NCBI RefSeq assembly: GCF_009792895.1
Contig: NZ_WSSC01000001.1
Coordinates: 1,426,001-1,490,000 of the forward strand
Source: Pigmentibacter ruber
GTDB lineage: Bacteria; Bdellovibrionota_B; Oligoflexia; Silvanigrellales; Silvanigrellaceae
Length of the DNA: 64,000 bases
Direction of reading: 5' to 3'
Part shown: one piece after another, positions 55,349-63,590 of the stretch
How positions within the stretch are numbered: position 1 is the stretch's first letter
Layout: the number at the start of each line of letters is the position of its first letter
Program-made: the position numbers and the translations under genes
Notes under the pieces: generated by a model
Told to the model about the DNA's origin: nothing
What the model saw: the letters and a program-made list of their open reading frames with translations, nothing else
Database searches by the model: none

Positions 55349-56550
55349 TGAAAAAATCACACCTTTTATTTTTAATTTTCTTAGTTTCTTTCGAATTCTC
55401 TGTTTATTTGTCAAATGATATGATTCTTCCTGCTCTTGTTGATGTTGTTAATGACTTCCAAGAGCCTGAAGATCTCATTCCGTTATCCCTTTCCATCTTC
55501 CTCCTAGGATCACTTTCAATTCAACTCATAGTTGGACCAATATCTGATCGCTATGGAAGAAGAAAAACTCTATTTGCTGGTGGATTGATTGTTCTAATAG
55601 GCAATCTTTTGGGTATCATTGCTGCAAACATGGATATGTTTTTTGTTGCTAGAATCCTTCAAGGAATGGGACCTTGCTTCATTGGTGTAGCTGGATATGC
55701 ATGCGTACATGAACTTTTTGCAGAAAAAGAAGCTATTCACGTTATTTCTTGGATGGCTTCCATAGCTCTTTTTGCTCCAATGATAGGTCCATTATTAGGT
55801 AGCTTTGTGTTACTTTTTGCAAGCTGGCGATACATTTTTTTAACTACATTTTTCTTAGCATTCATTACCTTAATTGGTTTGTGGTTTGTAATGCCTGAAA
55901 CATTACCAAAAAATAAAATTGTTCCCATTAAATTAAAAACCACATTAGCAAATTATTTAGAGCTATTTAAAAATCAAAAATATTTTTTCGGTACCTTAAG
56001 TTTTAGTTTTGCTTTTGGATCAGTCATTGTATGGATAGCTAGTTCACCTATGGTTTTAATTAGTTTATTTAAATTAAATAAAAGTCAATTTAGTATTGTT
56101 CAAATCCCTATATTTATGGCTTTTGTACTAGGAACTTTTGCACTACGATATTTAAGTCAGTTAAAATCTTCTACCCAATGTTTAAAAATTGGTTTTGTTA
56201 TTACAACTATCTCAATGCTAGTATTATGCTTTACCACATTTTTTTTCCCTAAAAATTTATATCTTTTAATTTCCGTATTTGCTTGTTTTAATTTTGGTTA
56301 CGGATTATTTTCGGCTCCTTTTACAAGAATCATTTTAGATTCAACAAATTTATCAAAAGGAATTTCATCTGCATTACTATATTTTTTCTTTTTTGTAGTA
56401 GGTACAATTTTTTCTGGTATTTTTCCAAGTTTTTATAATCAAACAATATTTTCATTTGTTTTATATATTTCAATTATTTACCTTATATCTTTGATGTTTT
56501 ATTTTTTTATGGAGAAAGAAAAAAATACGTCAGATAAATTGGGATTATAA
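55348..56550 (+). CDS. MFS multidrug transporter (MdfA/Cmr-like)
   Basis: Twelve-helix inner-membrane transporter, 400 residues. The first helix FEFSVYLSNDMILPALVDVV closely resembles MdfA-type exporters (acidic Glu in helix 1 and YLSNDMI...P). Motif A in loop 2-3 reads GPISDRYGRRKTLFAGG; motif C-like APMIGPLLGSFVLL in helix 5. Export of hydrophobic cations or drugs is typical of the family; the actual substrate is unknown. One-base overlap with lepA. Confidence 0.88.
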   Translation: MKKSHLLFLIFLVSFEFSVYLSNDMILPALVDVVNDFQEPEDLIPLSLSIFLLGSLSIQLIVGPISDRYGRRKTLFAGGLIVLIGNLLGIIAANMDMFFVARILQGMGPCFIGVAGYACVHELFAEKEAIHVISWMASIALFAPMIGPLLGSFVLLFASWRYIFLTTFFLAFITLIGLWFVMPETLPKNKIVPIKLKTTLANYLELFKNQKYFFGTLSFSFAFGSVIVWIASSPMVLISLFKLNKSQFSIVQIPIFMAFVLGTFALRYLSQLKSSTQCLKIGFVITTISMLVLCFTTFFFPKNLYLLISVFACFNFGYGLFSAPFTRIILDSTNLSKGISSALLYFFFFVVGTIFSGIFPSFYNQTIFSFVLYISIIYLISLMFYFFMEKEKNTSDKLGL

Positions 56551-56692
56551 ATCAATTATCTGTTTAACTATTTTATATTCATAAAAATATTATTTATATT
56601 TATGAAAGCATAAAAATAGAACTAAATCTTCCATTTTTAATATAAAATACGTTAAAGTTATATTAAAGAAATTGACGCATATCGAATAAATT

Positions 56693-56702
56693 TTGACGTC
56701 AA
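56693..56702. promoter_or_regulatory. Palindrome TTGACGTCAA with upstream half-site
   Basis: Perfect 10-bp palindrome at 56693-56702, with a further TTGACG half-site at 56672-56677, exactly 21 bp (two helical turns) upstream on the same face. It lies about 90 bp before ATG 56790. TTGACG also matches a -35 element, so binding could affect transcription directly. No regulator family is assigned. Confidence 0.4.
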
Positions 56703-56743
56703 TAAACTTTATCTATTTTTTCTTAAAATAAAAAATAACGATA

Positions 56744-56770
56744 TGGTGGAATTCTTTCACCAGACTTTTT
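56744..56770 (+). terminator. Hairpin plus T-run upstream of the 330-residue gene (attenuator or lepA-mdfA terminator)
   Basis: TGGTGGAA, loop TTC, TTTCACCA gives an 8-bp stem with one G-T pair, followed by GACTTTTT. It ends 19 bases before ATG 56790. It lies nearly 200 bp past the MFS stop, downstream of the likely promoter region, so attenuation of the next gene fits better than termination of the previous one. Confidence 0.5.
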
Positions 56771-56789
56771 ATAAGATAACTAGGAAATT

Positions 56790-57782
56790 ATGAGGTCTTT
56801 CATGTCCGCTAAGTATTGCCAAGAAATAATCCGCAATTTATCAGAATACTCTTTAAAAGATGAATTTAAACATGAGCGACAAATAGCCAAAGAGTTGTTT
56901 TCTATATCAACCGGTAAAGTCAACGATGATGATCCTTTTTTTGAACAACGAATGCATTCTTTTCAGGAATTTTTTATTTTTGAATATCGCTTATCCGAAG
57001 GGTTTTCCGGTTCAACTGTATTTGAAACGTTTCTATACAATGGACAAGCCTGTTACTCTCTCAATGAAATTGCTAAATACGAACAATTTAGAAACTTTAG
57101 ACATTCCTTATTCCAAGTAGAATTTCATAAAGATGAATCCCTAGTAGTAAGAGATTTAATTTCCGATCGTATTGATATTGTATATCCTTTACCTGAATAT
57201 TCATTTGCTGGTTTTGATTTAAAACAAATATTTGATGGGCGATTAATAAGATTTGATGGGAAAAATTACTTTACTAAAACATTTATTTTGCATTCAAAAC
57301 TTGTAAAACATATCATTGAAAAAGCAGTATCTGAGTTTTTAAAAGGAAATATTTATTGCCAAGCACAGAAAACGATAGATTGGCGAGAAGAATTAAGAAG
57401 GCGTAATGATCTTCTATCCTCAGTTACAAATCAAAAACTAGAGATACAAAATGCTGGCAAGAAAAAATCTATAGATTTATTGAATATAACAAAAAAATTA
57501 GCAGAAATGCCAAGGACAATTAGTTCTAAAAATTTAATTATGTCATTAGGAATGAAACAAGAAGCATCGGCCTTTGTACCTGAAACTCCTTTTTATGATG
57601 CCCTTCCATTACTGCATGGTTTAGCTTATTGCGAAATAAGAAGTTTTCGATACAAACATATTGATCCTATAAAAATTTATGAAATGGGAACAGATAAAAA
57701 TTTAGATATTCCAGGTATTCCAAAAGTAACAAAAAATGTTCATGAAAATGAATTACCAAATTATGGAGCGAAACCTGCTTAA
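56790..57782 (+). CDS. Unknown conserved-looking protein with structured leader
   Basis: 330 residues, no signal peptide or membrane segment; not recognised. Composition is that of a normal soluble protein: helical N-terminus (CQEIIRNLSEYSLKDEFKHE), a mixed central region (FAGFDLKQIFDGRLIRFDGK), a long basic helix (EELRRRNDLLSSVTNQKLEI) and a short C-terminal tail with several prolines. Start may be ATG 56790 (AGGA four bases before) or ATG 56802 (GAGG six bases before; MSAKYCQEI). Monocistronic, with an upstream palindrome and hairpin. No function can be assigned. Confidence 0.6.
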   Translation: MRSFMSAKYCQEIIRNLSEYSLKDEFKHERQIAKELFSISTGKVNDDDPFFEQRMHSFQEFFIFEYRLSEGFSGSTVFETFLYNGQACYSLNEIAKYEQFRNFRHSLFQVEFHKDESLVVRDLISDRIDIVYPLPEYSFAGFDLKQIFDGRLIRFDGKNYFTKTFILHSKLVKHIIEKAVSEFLKGNIYCQAQKTIDWREELRRRNDLLSSVTNQKLEIQNAGKKKSIDLLNITKKLAEMPRTISSKNLIMSLGMKQEASAFVPETPFYDALPLLHGLAYCEIRSFRYKHIDPIKIYEMGTDKNLDIPGIPKVTKNVHENELPNYGAKPA

Positions 57783-57830
57783 TTTAAATTTTTATTGTGC
57801 AAAATGACTTTTTGAAAATACATTAATAAT

Positions 57831-57941
57831 TCAATCTAAAGACTCAAGAGATTCGTTTTCAATAGGTTCAATTAACATACCAGATTTCAATTTGCCTGAA
57901 AAATAAACATAACCAGCAGCAACAAGAGTGGGAGGGTTTAT
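57831..57941 (-). pseudogene. Possible gene remnant (36 codons)
   Basis: An open frame of 36 codons on the minus strand, bounded by TAG and TGA, reads like the end of a real protein (PPTLVAAGYVYFSGKLKSG, then MLIEPIENESLESLD), but has no plausible start with a ribosome site. It fills the only sizeable gap at a convergent junction in the window. Could be the 3' remnant of a deleted gene or chance. Confidence 0.3.
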
Positions 57942-57957
57942 CTAGAAAAAAATAAAA

Positions 57958-59139
57958 TTAAACTTGTTTTATTTTAAGAAATGTAATTTCAGAATCCGAG
58001 CCTAAACGCGCTGGTGGCCCCCAGTATCCCGTTCCTCTACTCACATAAACATACATATTTTGAAAAGCTGTTAATCCTGGCCTAAAATATTGAATAAAAT
58101 GAATAAGCCATGTCATTGGCCAAATTTGTCCTCCATGGGTATGTCCTGAAATTTGTAAATCAAAGTAATTCAGTTTAACTGCTTCAAAAGCAGTATTGGG
58201 TTGATGTGCCAATAGTATCTTTAAATGAGGAAACTGCGGTGCATTATTTTTACTTTTTTCTAAATCCATCTTATGTGATTCTATAAATTTTTCGGCGGAA
58301 AGATCATTCACTCCACAAATAATTACTTTTGATTTGCCAATATTTAAAAGATGATTTGAATTTCCTAGATAGTGTATTCCTAGAGATTGAATATATTTTA
58401 CCCAACCTTCAGCATCCCAATAATACTCATGATTTCCGGTAACGTAATAAATTCCATATTTAGCTTTTAAATTGCTTAATGGCTTGACCCAATCTTGAAT
58501 TTGTTCAACAAAACCATCAATCAAATCACCTGTTATTACAACTATATCTGCATTTAAGAGATTTACCTTTTCAACAACTGCTTCAACATATTCTTTTCCA
58601 ATAGTTTGTCCAATATGAAGATCAGTAAGCTGGACAATAGAAAAATCTTTCAATTCATCATGCAAATTTTTAATTGGAACAAATACTTCTTTAACCTGAG
58701 GAATTCTTCTTGCATTTACATATGCAACTCCAGTAAAACAAGCAGCAATTCCTAATGAAATAAAATGCAATATTCTTCTTCTTTCTTTATTTAAATTTTC
58801 AGATTTTTTTGTTTTCTTAAAACTAATAATTTTATGAATGAAATATATTATTATGGAAAATATATCTGCAATAAAAAAACAACTTAGCATAAAAAACATA
58901 AAACCTAATAATATAAAGCTCACCCAATAAATATATTCAAATTGATAGGGTATACTCCCCTGCCCTCTAAAATACCGAGATCCCCAAAAGCCTAAATTTG
59001 TTAAAAACATAAATAATGCTAGAGTTATGTAAATAAATGATTTTCTTTTTAAACCAAATATAATGTGAATACTTCGGCATAAATAAAAATATGAAAAAAT
59101 CAAAAAAAGTATCACAATGAGAATTCGAAAAAAATCCAT
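57958..59139 (-). CDS. Membrane-anchored metallophosphoesterase (YkuE/YaeI-like)
   Basis: N-terminal region (1-130) has four hydrophobic segments, then a basic loop and a further hydrophobic stretch before the catalytic domain. The calcineurin-like domain (about 160-393) has all metal motifs: VQLTDLHIGQ (D-x-H), VVITGDLIDG (GD-x-x-D), YYVTGNHEYYWD (GNH), ILLAHQPN (H) and ISGHTHGGQIWP (GH-x-H). This order is the YkuE/YaeI type, which includes enzymes acting on UDP-diacylglucosamine or other phosphoesters; substrate unproven. 17 bp upstream is the solute-binding protein gene, on the same strand, so an operon is likely. Confidence 0.9.
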   Translation of the reverse strand: MDFFRILIVILFLIFSYFYLCRSIHIIFGLKRKSFIYITLALFMFLTNLGFWGSRYFRGQGSIPYQFEYIYWVSFILLGFMFFMLSCFFIADIFSIIIYFIHKIISFKKTKKSENLNKERRRILHFISLGIAACFTGVAYVNARRIPQVKEVFVPIKNLHDELKDFSIVQLTDLHIGQTIGKEYVEAVVEKVNLLNADIVVITGDLIDGFVEQIQDWVKPLSNLKAKYGIYYVTGNHEYYWDAEGWVKYIQSLGIHYLGNSNHLLNIGKSKVIICGVNDLSAEKFIESHKMDLEKSKNNAPQFPHLKILLAHQPNTAFEAVKLNYFDLQISGHTHGGQIWPMTWLIHFIQYFRPGLTAFQNMYVYVSRGTGYWGPPARLGSDSEITFLKIKQV

Positions 59140-59156
59140 TTTATCTCCTATCTCAA

Positions 59157-60155
59157 TTATTTTTTGTATAAATCATTTAAAATATTTTCTATTCTTCTTG
59201 GTATAGGGTTTTCATCATCATAAGCCACCCAATTTTTTGTAGCTGATCCCTCATAATTTATCACATTATAGCTAATGTAATTATCATTAACAATCAAGTG
59301 ATCTCTTTTAGAATTTAAAAATTTAATAAAATTCTGTGCTAAGGTTTCTTGGACAGTGTCTGACACCACAGCAATTCCAATTCTATCAAAATATGTTACT
59401 TTATTTGGTACGACAAACTTTAAATCAGGTACAACTTTTTTTAATCGCATATATTCTGATCTAAACACAACTGCTGCTTCAATTTTATTTCCTAAAAATG
59501 CTAATTCTAATGGATAATCAACATTTACACTTTGAAGCTTTAAATTTTGTAACCATTTTATAGTAGGTTCAGGAATGAACCATGATGAAGATGTAATTTC
59601 TTTCCCTGTAGCTAATAAGGCAATAAGAAGTTGATGTTTAGGAAAATTAGAAACAAATACTCTTTGTCGCCAAAAAGGAAATTCCTCTGGGCTTATAAGC
59701 CAGTTCCATGAAGGCAAAGCCTGTTTTACGTTAAAATTTCTTTTATTGAAAACAATTCCCATCGGGTCAGCCATTAAAGTAACATAAGATCTTCCATCTA
59801 AGTTTAAACGCGAACGAACTTGCAGAGGATATTTTGTTACTTGATTGAGCGAAAAATTTACATCATCATTAAGAGAACGTAACTGCCTTTGTAAATACAG
59901 TCTTTGCAATATTCTTTCATCTGCAAGAAGGGCATCGTAGTTCCTCAAACCTGCACGTAAGCGAGATTCATACTCATAGCGACTTCCGACAAATTCTATT
60001 CTTACATTACAGTGATACTCATCTTCAAATTGCGAGATCATTTTTGGAGATAACACACCTTGGGGAGCAAGCAAATTTAACACAGGTTTAAAAGCAGCTC
60101 CATAAACAAAAAATTGCAGCCATATTGATAAAAATGAAATGGATATGCGATACAA
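59157..60155 (-). CDS. Extracellular solute-binding protein (PotD/SBP_bac_8-like)
   Basis: 332 residues from TTG 60155, which has AAAAGGAGAG six bases upstream; GTG 60224 would add 23 residues and place the signal sequence too far in. Signal peptide at 1-21 (MYRISISFLSIWLQFFVYGA). The mature domain begins LNLLAPQGVLSPKMISQFED, then YHCNVRIEFVGSRYEYESRL and YDALLADERILQRL, the pattern of polyamine/iron-type binding proteins. No transporter genes are adjacent. Probably in an operon with the metallophosphoesterase. Confidence 0.75.
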   Translation of the reverse strand: MYRISISFLSIWLQFFVYGAAFKPVLNLLAPQGVLSPKMISQFEDEYHCNVRIEFVGSRYEYESRLRAGLRNYDALLADERILQRLYLQRQLRSLNDDVNFSLNQVTKYPLQVRSRLNLDGRSYVTLMADPMGIVFNKRNFNVKQALPSWNWLISPEEFPFWRQRVFVSNFPKHQLLIALLATGKEITSSSWFIPEPTIKWLQNLKLQSVNVDYPLELAFLGNKIEAAVVFRSEYMRLKKVVPDLKFVVPNKVTYFDRIGIAVVSDTVQETLAQNFIKFLNSKRDHLIVNDNYISYNVINYEGSATKNWVAYDDENPIPRRIENILNDLYKK

Positions 60156-60258
60156 GCGATCTCTCCTTTTAACAATTGATCTTATAAGCACATTATGGCA
60201 CAAAACTTCTTTAATGCTTAGCACCTTTGTTTAAGCAATCAATAAGGACACTTTGGCA

Positions 60259-61557
60259 ATGGCAAAATTTAGATATATTGATAAAGAAGAAAATTCCCGT
60301 GATCCATTTGCTTCAGAAGCAGAAGAAATGAATGAATTTGAACAATTATTACAAACTGACAAACATACACCAACGTCAAGACGCTACCGGATGGGTGAAA
60401 CTGTAGAAGGCACAGTTGTTTCGGTAAATAGTGATTTTGTGTTTATCGACCTAGGCGGTAAAAGCGCAGCAACAATACCCACTGAAGAATTTACAAGTCT
60501 ATCCCTGACTCCTCCAAAAGCAGGAGAAAGCATTTCTGCTTATGTAAAATCCGACAATGGTTCTGAAATTATTTTGACAAAGACTGTACGAAGAAAAGAA
60601 ATGGATGATTCCATCTTACGCAATGCTTTTTCTGCTAAAATTCCAGTTGAAGCTAAAGTAGAAAAAACAATAAAAGGAGGATTTGAAGCTACTCTTGGCG
60701 GAAAACGTTGTTTTGTTCCGTTAGGACAAATGGATCTCGCTCATTTTAGCGATCCTGAAGTTTTTGTAGGTAACATCTATAAATTTCATATTACTGAATT
60801 AAAAGGAAAAAATATTGTCCTTTCTAGAAAATCAATTCTAAAAGAAGAGTTTGATTCTAAAATTTCAGAAATTTTAAATAAACTAGAAGTGGGGCAAAAT
60901 CACATTGCAACAGTCACTAAATTAGTTGATTTTGGTGCGTTTGCTTCAATAGAAGGAGTAGAAGCACTTATCCCGCTTAGCGAAATGGCTTGGAAAAGAC
61001 TTAAAAAACCTGATGAAGTGGTTCGTATTGGTGAACAAGTTAATGTTAAAATCTTAAAAATTGAACGCTCTCCTAAATTAAAAATTGCTTTGACAATGAA
61101 AGAAGCAGGTGAAGATCCTTGGATATCAAATGCCACAAGACTTCATCCAGGATCAGTTTTGGAAGGTACTGTAGTTCGCATGATTGATAATGGCGCTTTT
61201 GTCAATGTAGCTGATGGAGTAGATGGCCTAGTTCCTATCAATCAAATTACTTGGGAAAAACGTATCAACCATCCCAAGGATATCTTAAAAGTAGGACAGT
61301 CAGTTAAAGTACATGTTTTGGCGTCAGATCTCTCTGCACATAGACTAAGTTTATCCATAAAAGGTCCTATGCCTGAAGAAATGTTAAATAAAATTAAGTT
61401 TAAAAAACGCGGTGATACGGTCAGTGAAGAAGACCGAGCTCTCATGCAACAATGGGAAGATTACAAAGCAAATGATGCTAAAGTATTAACCAATTCAAAT
61501 AGAGAGGACTCCAATATCTTTGCTTCTGCCTTTAAAAAAGCACAAAAGAAGAAATAA
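60259..61557 (+). CDS. S1-domain RNA-binding protein (four S1 repeats), paralogue of ribosomal S1
   Basis: 432 residues with four OB-fold S1 domains at about 46-112 (GETVEGTVVSVNSDFVFIDL), 124-187 (AKVEKTIKGGFEATLGG), 212-281 (IATVTKLVDFGAFASIEGVE) and 297-367 (LEGTVVRMIDNGAFVNVADG). Domain 1 contains GGKSAATIPTEEF, close to the GHKSAGEIPKSEF of S1 domain 1. The C-terminal tail NIFASAFKKAQKKK resembles the tail of the neighbouring S1 (NSFAEAFARAKATK). Start ATG 60259 with AAGGA ten bases upstream (a TTG at 60253 is possible). The four-domain layout fits S1-like proteins of the RpfA/YfcN class or an accessory translation factor; function not proven. Confidence 0.85.
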   Translation: MAKFRYIDKEENSRDPFASEAEEMNEFEQLLQTDKHTPTSRRYRMGETVEGTVVSVNSDFVFIDLGGKSAATIPTEEFTSLSLTPPKAGESISAYVKSDNGSEIILTKTVRRKEMDDSILRNAFSAKIPVEAKVEKTIKGGFEATLGGKRCFVPLGQMDLAHFSDPEVFVGNIYKFHITELKGKNIVLSRKSILKEEFDSKISEILNKLEVGQNHIATVTKLVDFGAFASIEGVEALIPLSEMAWKRLKKPDEVVRIGEQVNVKILKIERSPKLKIALTMKEAGEDPWISNATRLHPGSVLEGTVVRMIDNGAFVNVADGVDGLVPINQITWEKRINHPKDILKVGQSVKVHVLASDLSAHRLSLSIKGPMPEEMLNKIKFKKRGDTVSEEDRALMQQWEDYKANDAKVLTNSNREDSNIFASAFKKAQKKK

Positions 61558-61585
61558 TTAAAACTATACATTAAAAAACAAATAT

Positions 61586-61638
61586 GCTACGTTCAAGCCG
61601 AATTTGGTGCAAATTAGCCCAGACCGCTTTAACGTAGC
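61586..61638 (+). promoter_or_regulatory. Structured 5' leader of rpsA (nested inverted repeats)
   Basis: GCTACGTT (61586-61593) pairs with AACGTAGC (61631-61638). Inside lies a second perfect hairpin, AATTTG-GTG-CAAATT (61601-61615). The structure ends 76 bases before ATG 61715. There is no T-run after it, so it is not an intrinsic terminator of the upstream gene. S1 autoregulates its own mRNA in E. coli; a comparable leader role here is inference. Confidence 0.5.
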
Positions 61639-61714
61639 TATATTATTAGCATTTTCCCATAAAACAACTTACCTGATACTGTTTTATGGCACATTAGAAA
61701 GGTATCCCGCACAT

Positions 61715-63478
61715 ATGGCAAGTCTCCACTCCGATGTTTCTAAGAAAAAAGTAAATTATAACGCTCTTGAATGGCTTGATGAAGACGTAGACTTCTTATC
61801 ACAAGAAGAGTCACAAGACGGTTTTGCTGCATTATTTAAAGCGCAAGAAGAATCTCAAAGCGTAATCAAAGAAGGCCAAGTTGTAAAAGGGCGCGTAATC
61901 GAAATAAAAGATGACAGCGTCGTTGTTGATATTGGACATAAGTCTGCGGGCGAAATCCCAAAAAGTGAATTTACTACTGAAAATGGTACTTTTTCATTAA
62001 AAGTTAATGATATTATTGATGTTTTTGTTGATGTTTTTGAAGATGATGAAGGCGAATTAGTACTTTCTAAAGATAAAGCAGACATGCTCAAAGCTTGGGA
62101 TCGTATTTCTGAAGCCTTTGAAAAAGACGAACTTGTTGAAGGTAAAATTGTTGGTCGTGTAAAAGGCGGTCTTTCTGTTGATATCGGCGTAAAAGCATTT
62201 TTACCTGGTTCACAAGTTGATTTACGCCCAGTTCGTAATTTAGAAAAACTTCTTGGCCAAGTTTTACAATTCAAAATTATTAAATTTAATAAAAAACGTG
62301 GAAACATTGTTCTTTCCCGTCGTGTATTATTAGAGCAAGATCGCGAGCGCATGCGCAGTGAAACATTAAAGGGTCTTCAAGTTGGCTCTTCAATGATTGG
62401 TATTGTTAAAAATATCACTGACTACGGTGCATTTATTGATCTTGGTGGAATTGATGGACTTCTACATATCACTGACATGTCATGGGGCCGTCTAAATAGT
62501 CCATCAGAAGTTTTAAATGTTGGTGACGAAATCAATGTTAAAGTTCTAAGTTTTGATCCTTCTAGCAACCGTGTTTCTTTAGGCTTAAAACAATTACAAA
62601 ATGATCCTTGGATTTCTGTTGCAGAAAAATATGCTTCTGCTCAAAGATTGCGCGGAAAAGTTGTTAGCTTAACTGACTACGGCGCTTTTGTTGAACTTGA
62701 GCCAGGAGTTGAAGGGCTTATTCATGTTACTGAAATGACATGGAACCGTCGCATTAAACATCCAAGCAAAATAGTTAACATCGGTGACGAAGTTGATGTT
62801 GTTGTATTAGCTGTAGATCTTGAAAACCACCGCATTTCTTTGGGAATGAAACAAACAGAACCAAATCCTTGGGAAATTGTGACTCAAAAATATCAAGTTA
62901 ACGATGTTATCCGTGGAAAAATCCGCAACATCACAGATTTTGGTATCTTTGTTGGAATTGAAGAAGGTGTTGATGGATTAATTCACGTTTCTGATATCAG
63001 CTATACAGAGCGTATTAAACACCCTCAAGATCTTTACAAAAAAGGTGATGAAGTAGAAGCAAAAGTTCTTCAAATAGATGTAGAAAATATGCGTTTCTCT
63101 CTTGGCATCAAACAATTAGGTGAAGATCCTTATGAAGTTGCTGCAAAGAAAATGCTCCCAGGCACTAAAGCAAAAGGTAAAGTAACTCGCTTAGCTGAGT
63201 TTGGTGCTTTTGTTGACATTGCTCCTGGTGTAGAAGGACTCATTCACACTAGTGAATTGGAAAATCCAAATATTGCGGTTGATGCCGAAGTTGAATTTGT
63301 AATTTTAAGTGCAGATTTTGCTGAACGTCGTTTTGAGCTTTCACAAAAAGCTGCTACTCGCGGCCTTGATGATTCTCACAATAAGACAATACAGTCTGCA
63401 TTAAGCAGTGATGCTTCTTCCCAAAACAGTTTTGCTGAAGCATTTGCACGTGCAAAGGCAACTAAAGACAACACTTAA
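61715..63478 (+). CDS. rpsA: 30S ribosomal protein S1
   Basis: Binds mRNA on the 30S subunit during initiation. Six S1 domains are visible, the first two divergent as in all S1 proteins: KGRVIEIKDDSVVVDIGHKS, EGKIVGRVKGGLSVDIG, IGIVKNITDYGAFIDLGG, RGKVVSLTDYGAFVELEPG, RGKIRNITDFGIFVGIEEG and KGKVTRLAEFGAFVDIAPG. Start ATG 61715 (MASLHSDVSKKK) has GAAAGG upstream; the longer TTG frame at 61604 runs through a hairpin and lacks similarity to S1, so it was rejected. 587 residues, close to the usual 550-580. It follows an S1 paralogue and is followed by the only strong intrinsic terminator in the window. Confidence 0.95.
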   Translation: MASLHSDVSKKKVNYNALEWLDEDVDFLSQEESQDGFAALFKAQEESQSVIKEGQVVKGRVIEIKDDSVVVDIGHKSAGEIPKSEFTTENGTFSLKVNDIIDVFVDVFEDDEGELVLSKDKADMLKAWDRISEAFEKDELVEGKIVGRVKGGLSVDIGVKAFLPGSQVDLRPVRNLEKLLGQVLQFKIIKFNKKRGNIVLSRRVLLEQDRERMRSETLKGLQVGSSMIGIVKNITDYGAFIDLGGIDGLLHITDMSWGRLNSPSEVLNVGDEINVKVLSFDPSSNRVSLGLKQLQNDPWISVAEKYASAQRLRGKVVSLTDYGAFVELEPGVEGLIHVTEMTWNRRIKHPSKIVNIGDEVDVVVLAVDLENHRISLGMKQTEPNPWEIVTQKYQVNDVIRGKIRNITDFGIFVGIEEGVDGLIHVSDISYTERIKHPQDLYKKGDEVEAKVLQIDVENMRFSLGIKQLGEDPYEVAAKKMLPGTKAKGKVTRLAEFGAFVDIAPGVEGLIHTSELENPNIAVDAEVEFVILSADFAERRFELSQKAATRGLDDSHNKTIQSALSSDASSQNSFAEAFARAKATKDNT

Positions 63479-63518
63479 GATATACACTCTATCTTAAAAT
63501 TGTTCTTAAATTGATAGG

Positions 63519-63563
63519 CTCTTGAACTATGTGGTATCTTAACCCAGTTCAAGAGTTTTTTTT
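63519..63563 (+). terminator. Intrinsic terminator after rpsA
   Basis: CTCTTGAACT (63519-63528), 17-base loop, AGTTCAAGAG (63546-63555), then eight T. Perfect 10-bp stem plus U-tract, 41 bp after the rpsA stop. Confidence 0.9.
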
Positions 63564-63590
63564 ATCAAAAAAATCTAATGGAAGGACTAT

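Noticed and set aside
56578-56606. TTCATAAA ... TTTATGAA inverted repeat after the MFS gene
   Set aside because: Eight A/T-rich pairs, 13-base loop and no T-run; too weak for a terminator call.
60193-61693. Shared 10-mer TTATGGCACA upstream of both S1 genes (60193 and 61684), with TGGCAC resembling a sigma-54 -24 element
   Set aside because: No GC-containing -12 element at the required spacing follows either copy, and distances to the starts differ (57 and 22 bases); probably chance.
61604-61714. TTG-started 37-residue extension of S1
   Set aside because: It reads through the leader hairpin, lacks a ribosome site and is unlike any S1 N-terminus; ATG 61715 fits.
61855-62352. 165-codon open frame on the minus strand inside rpsA
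   Set aside because: rpsA is certain on the opposite strand; the antisense frame is Ser/Thr/Arg-rich shadow sequence with no recognisable feature.
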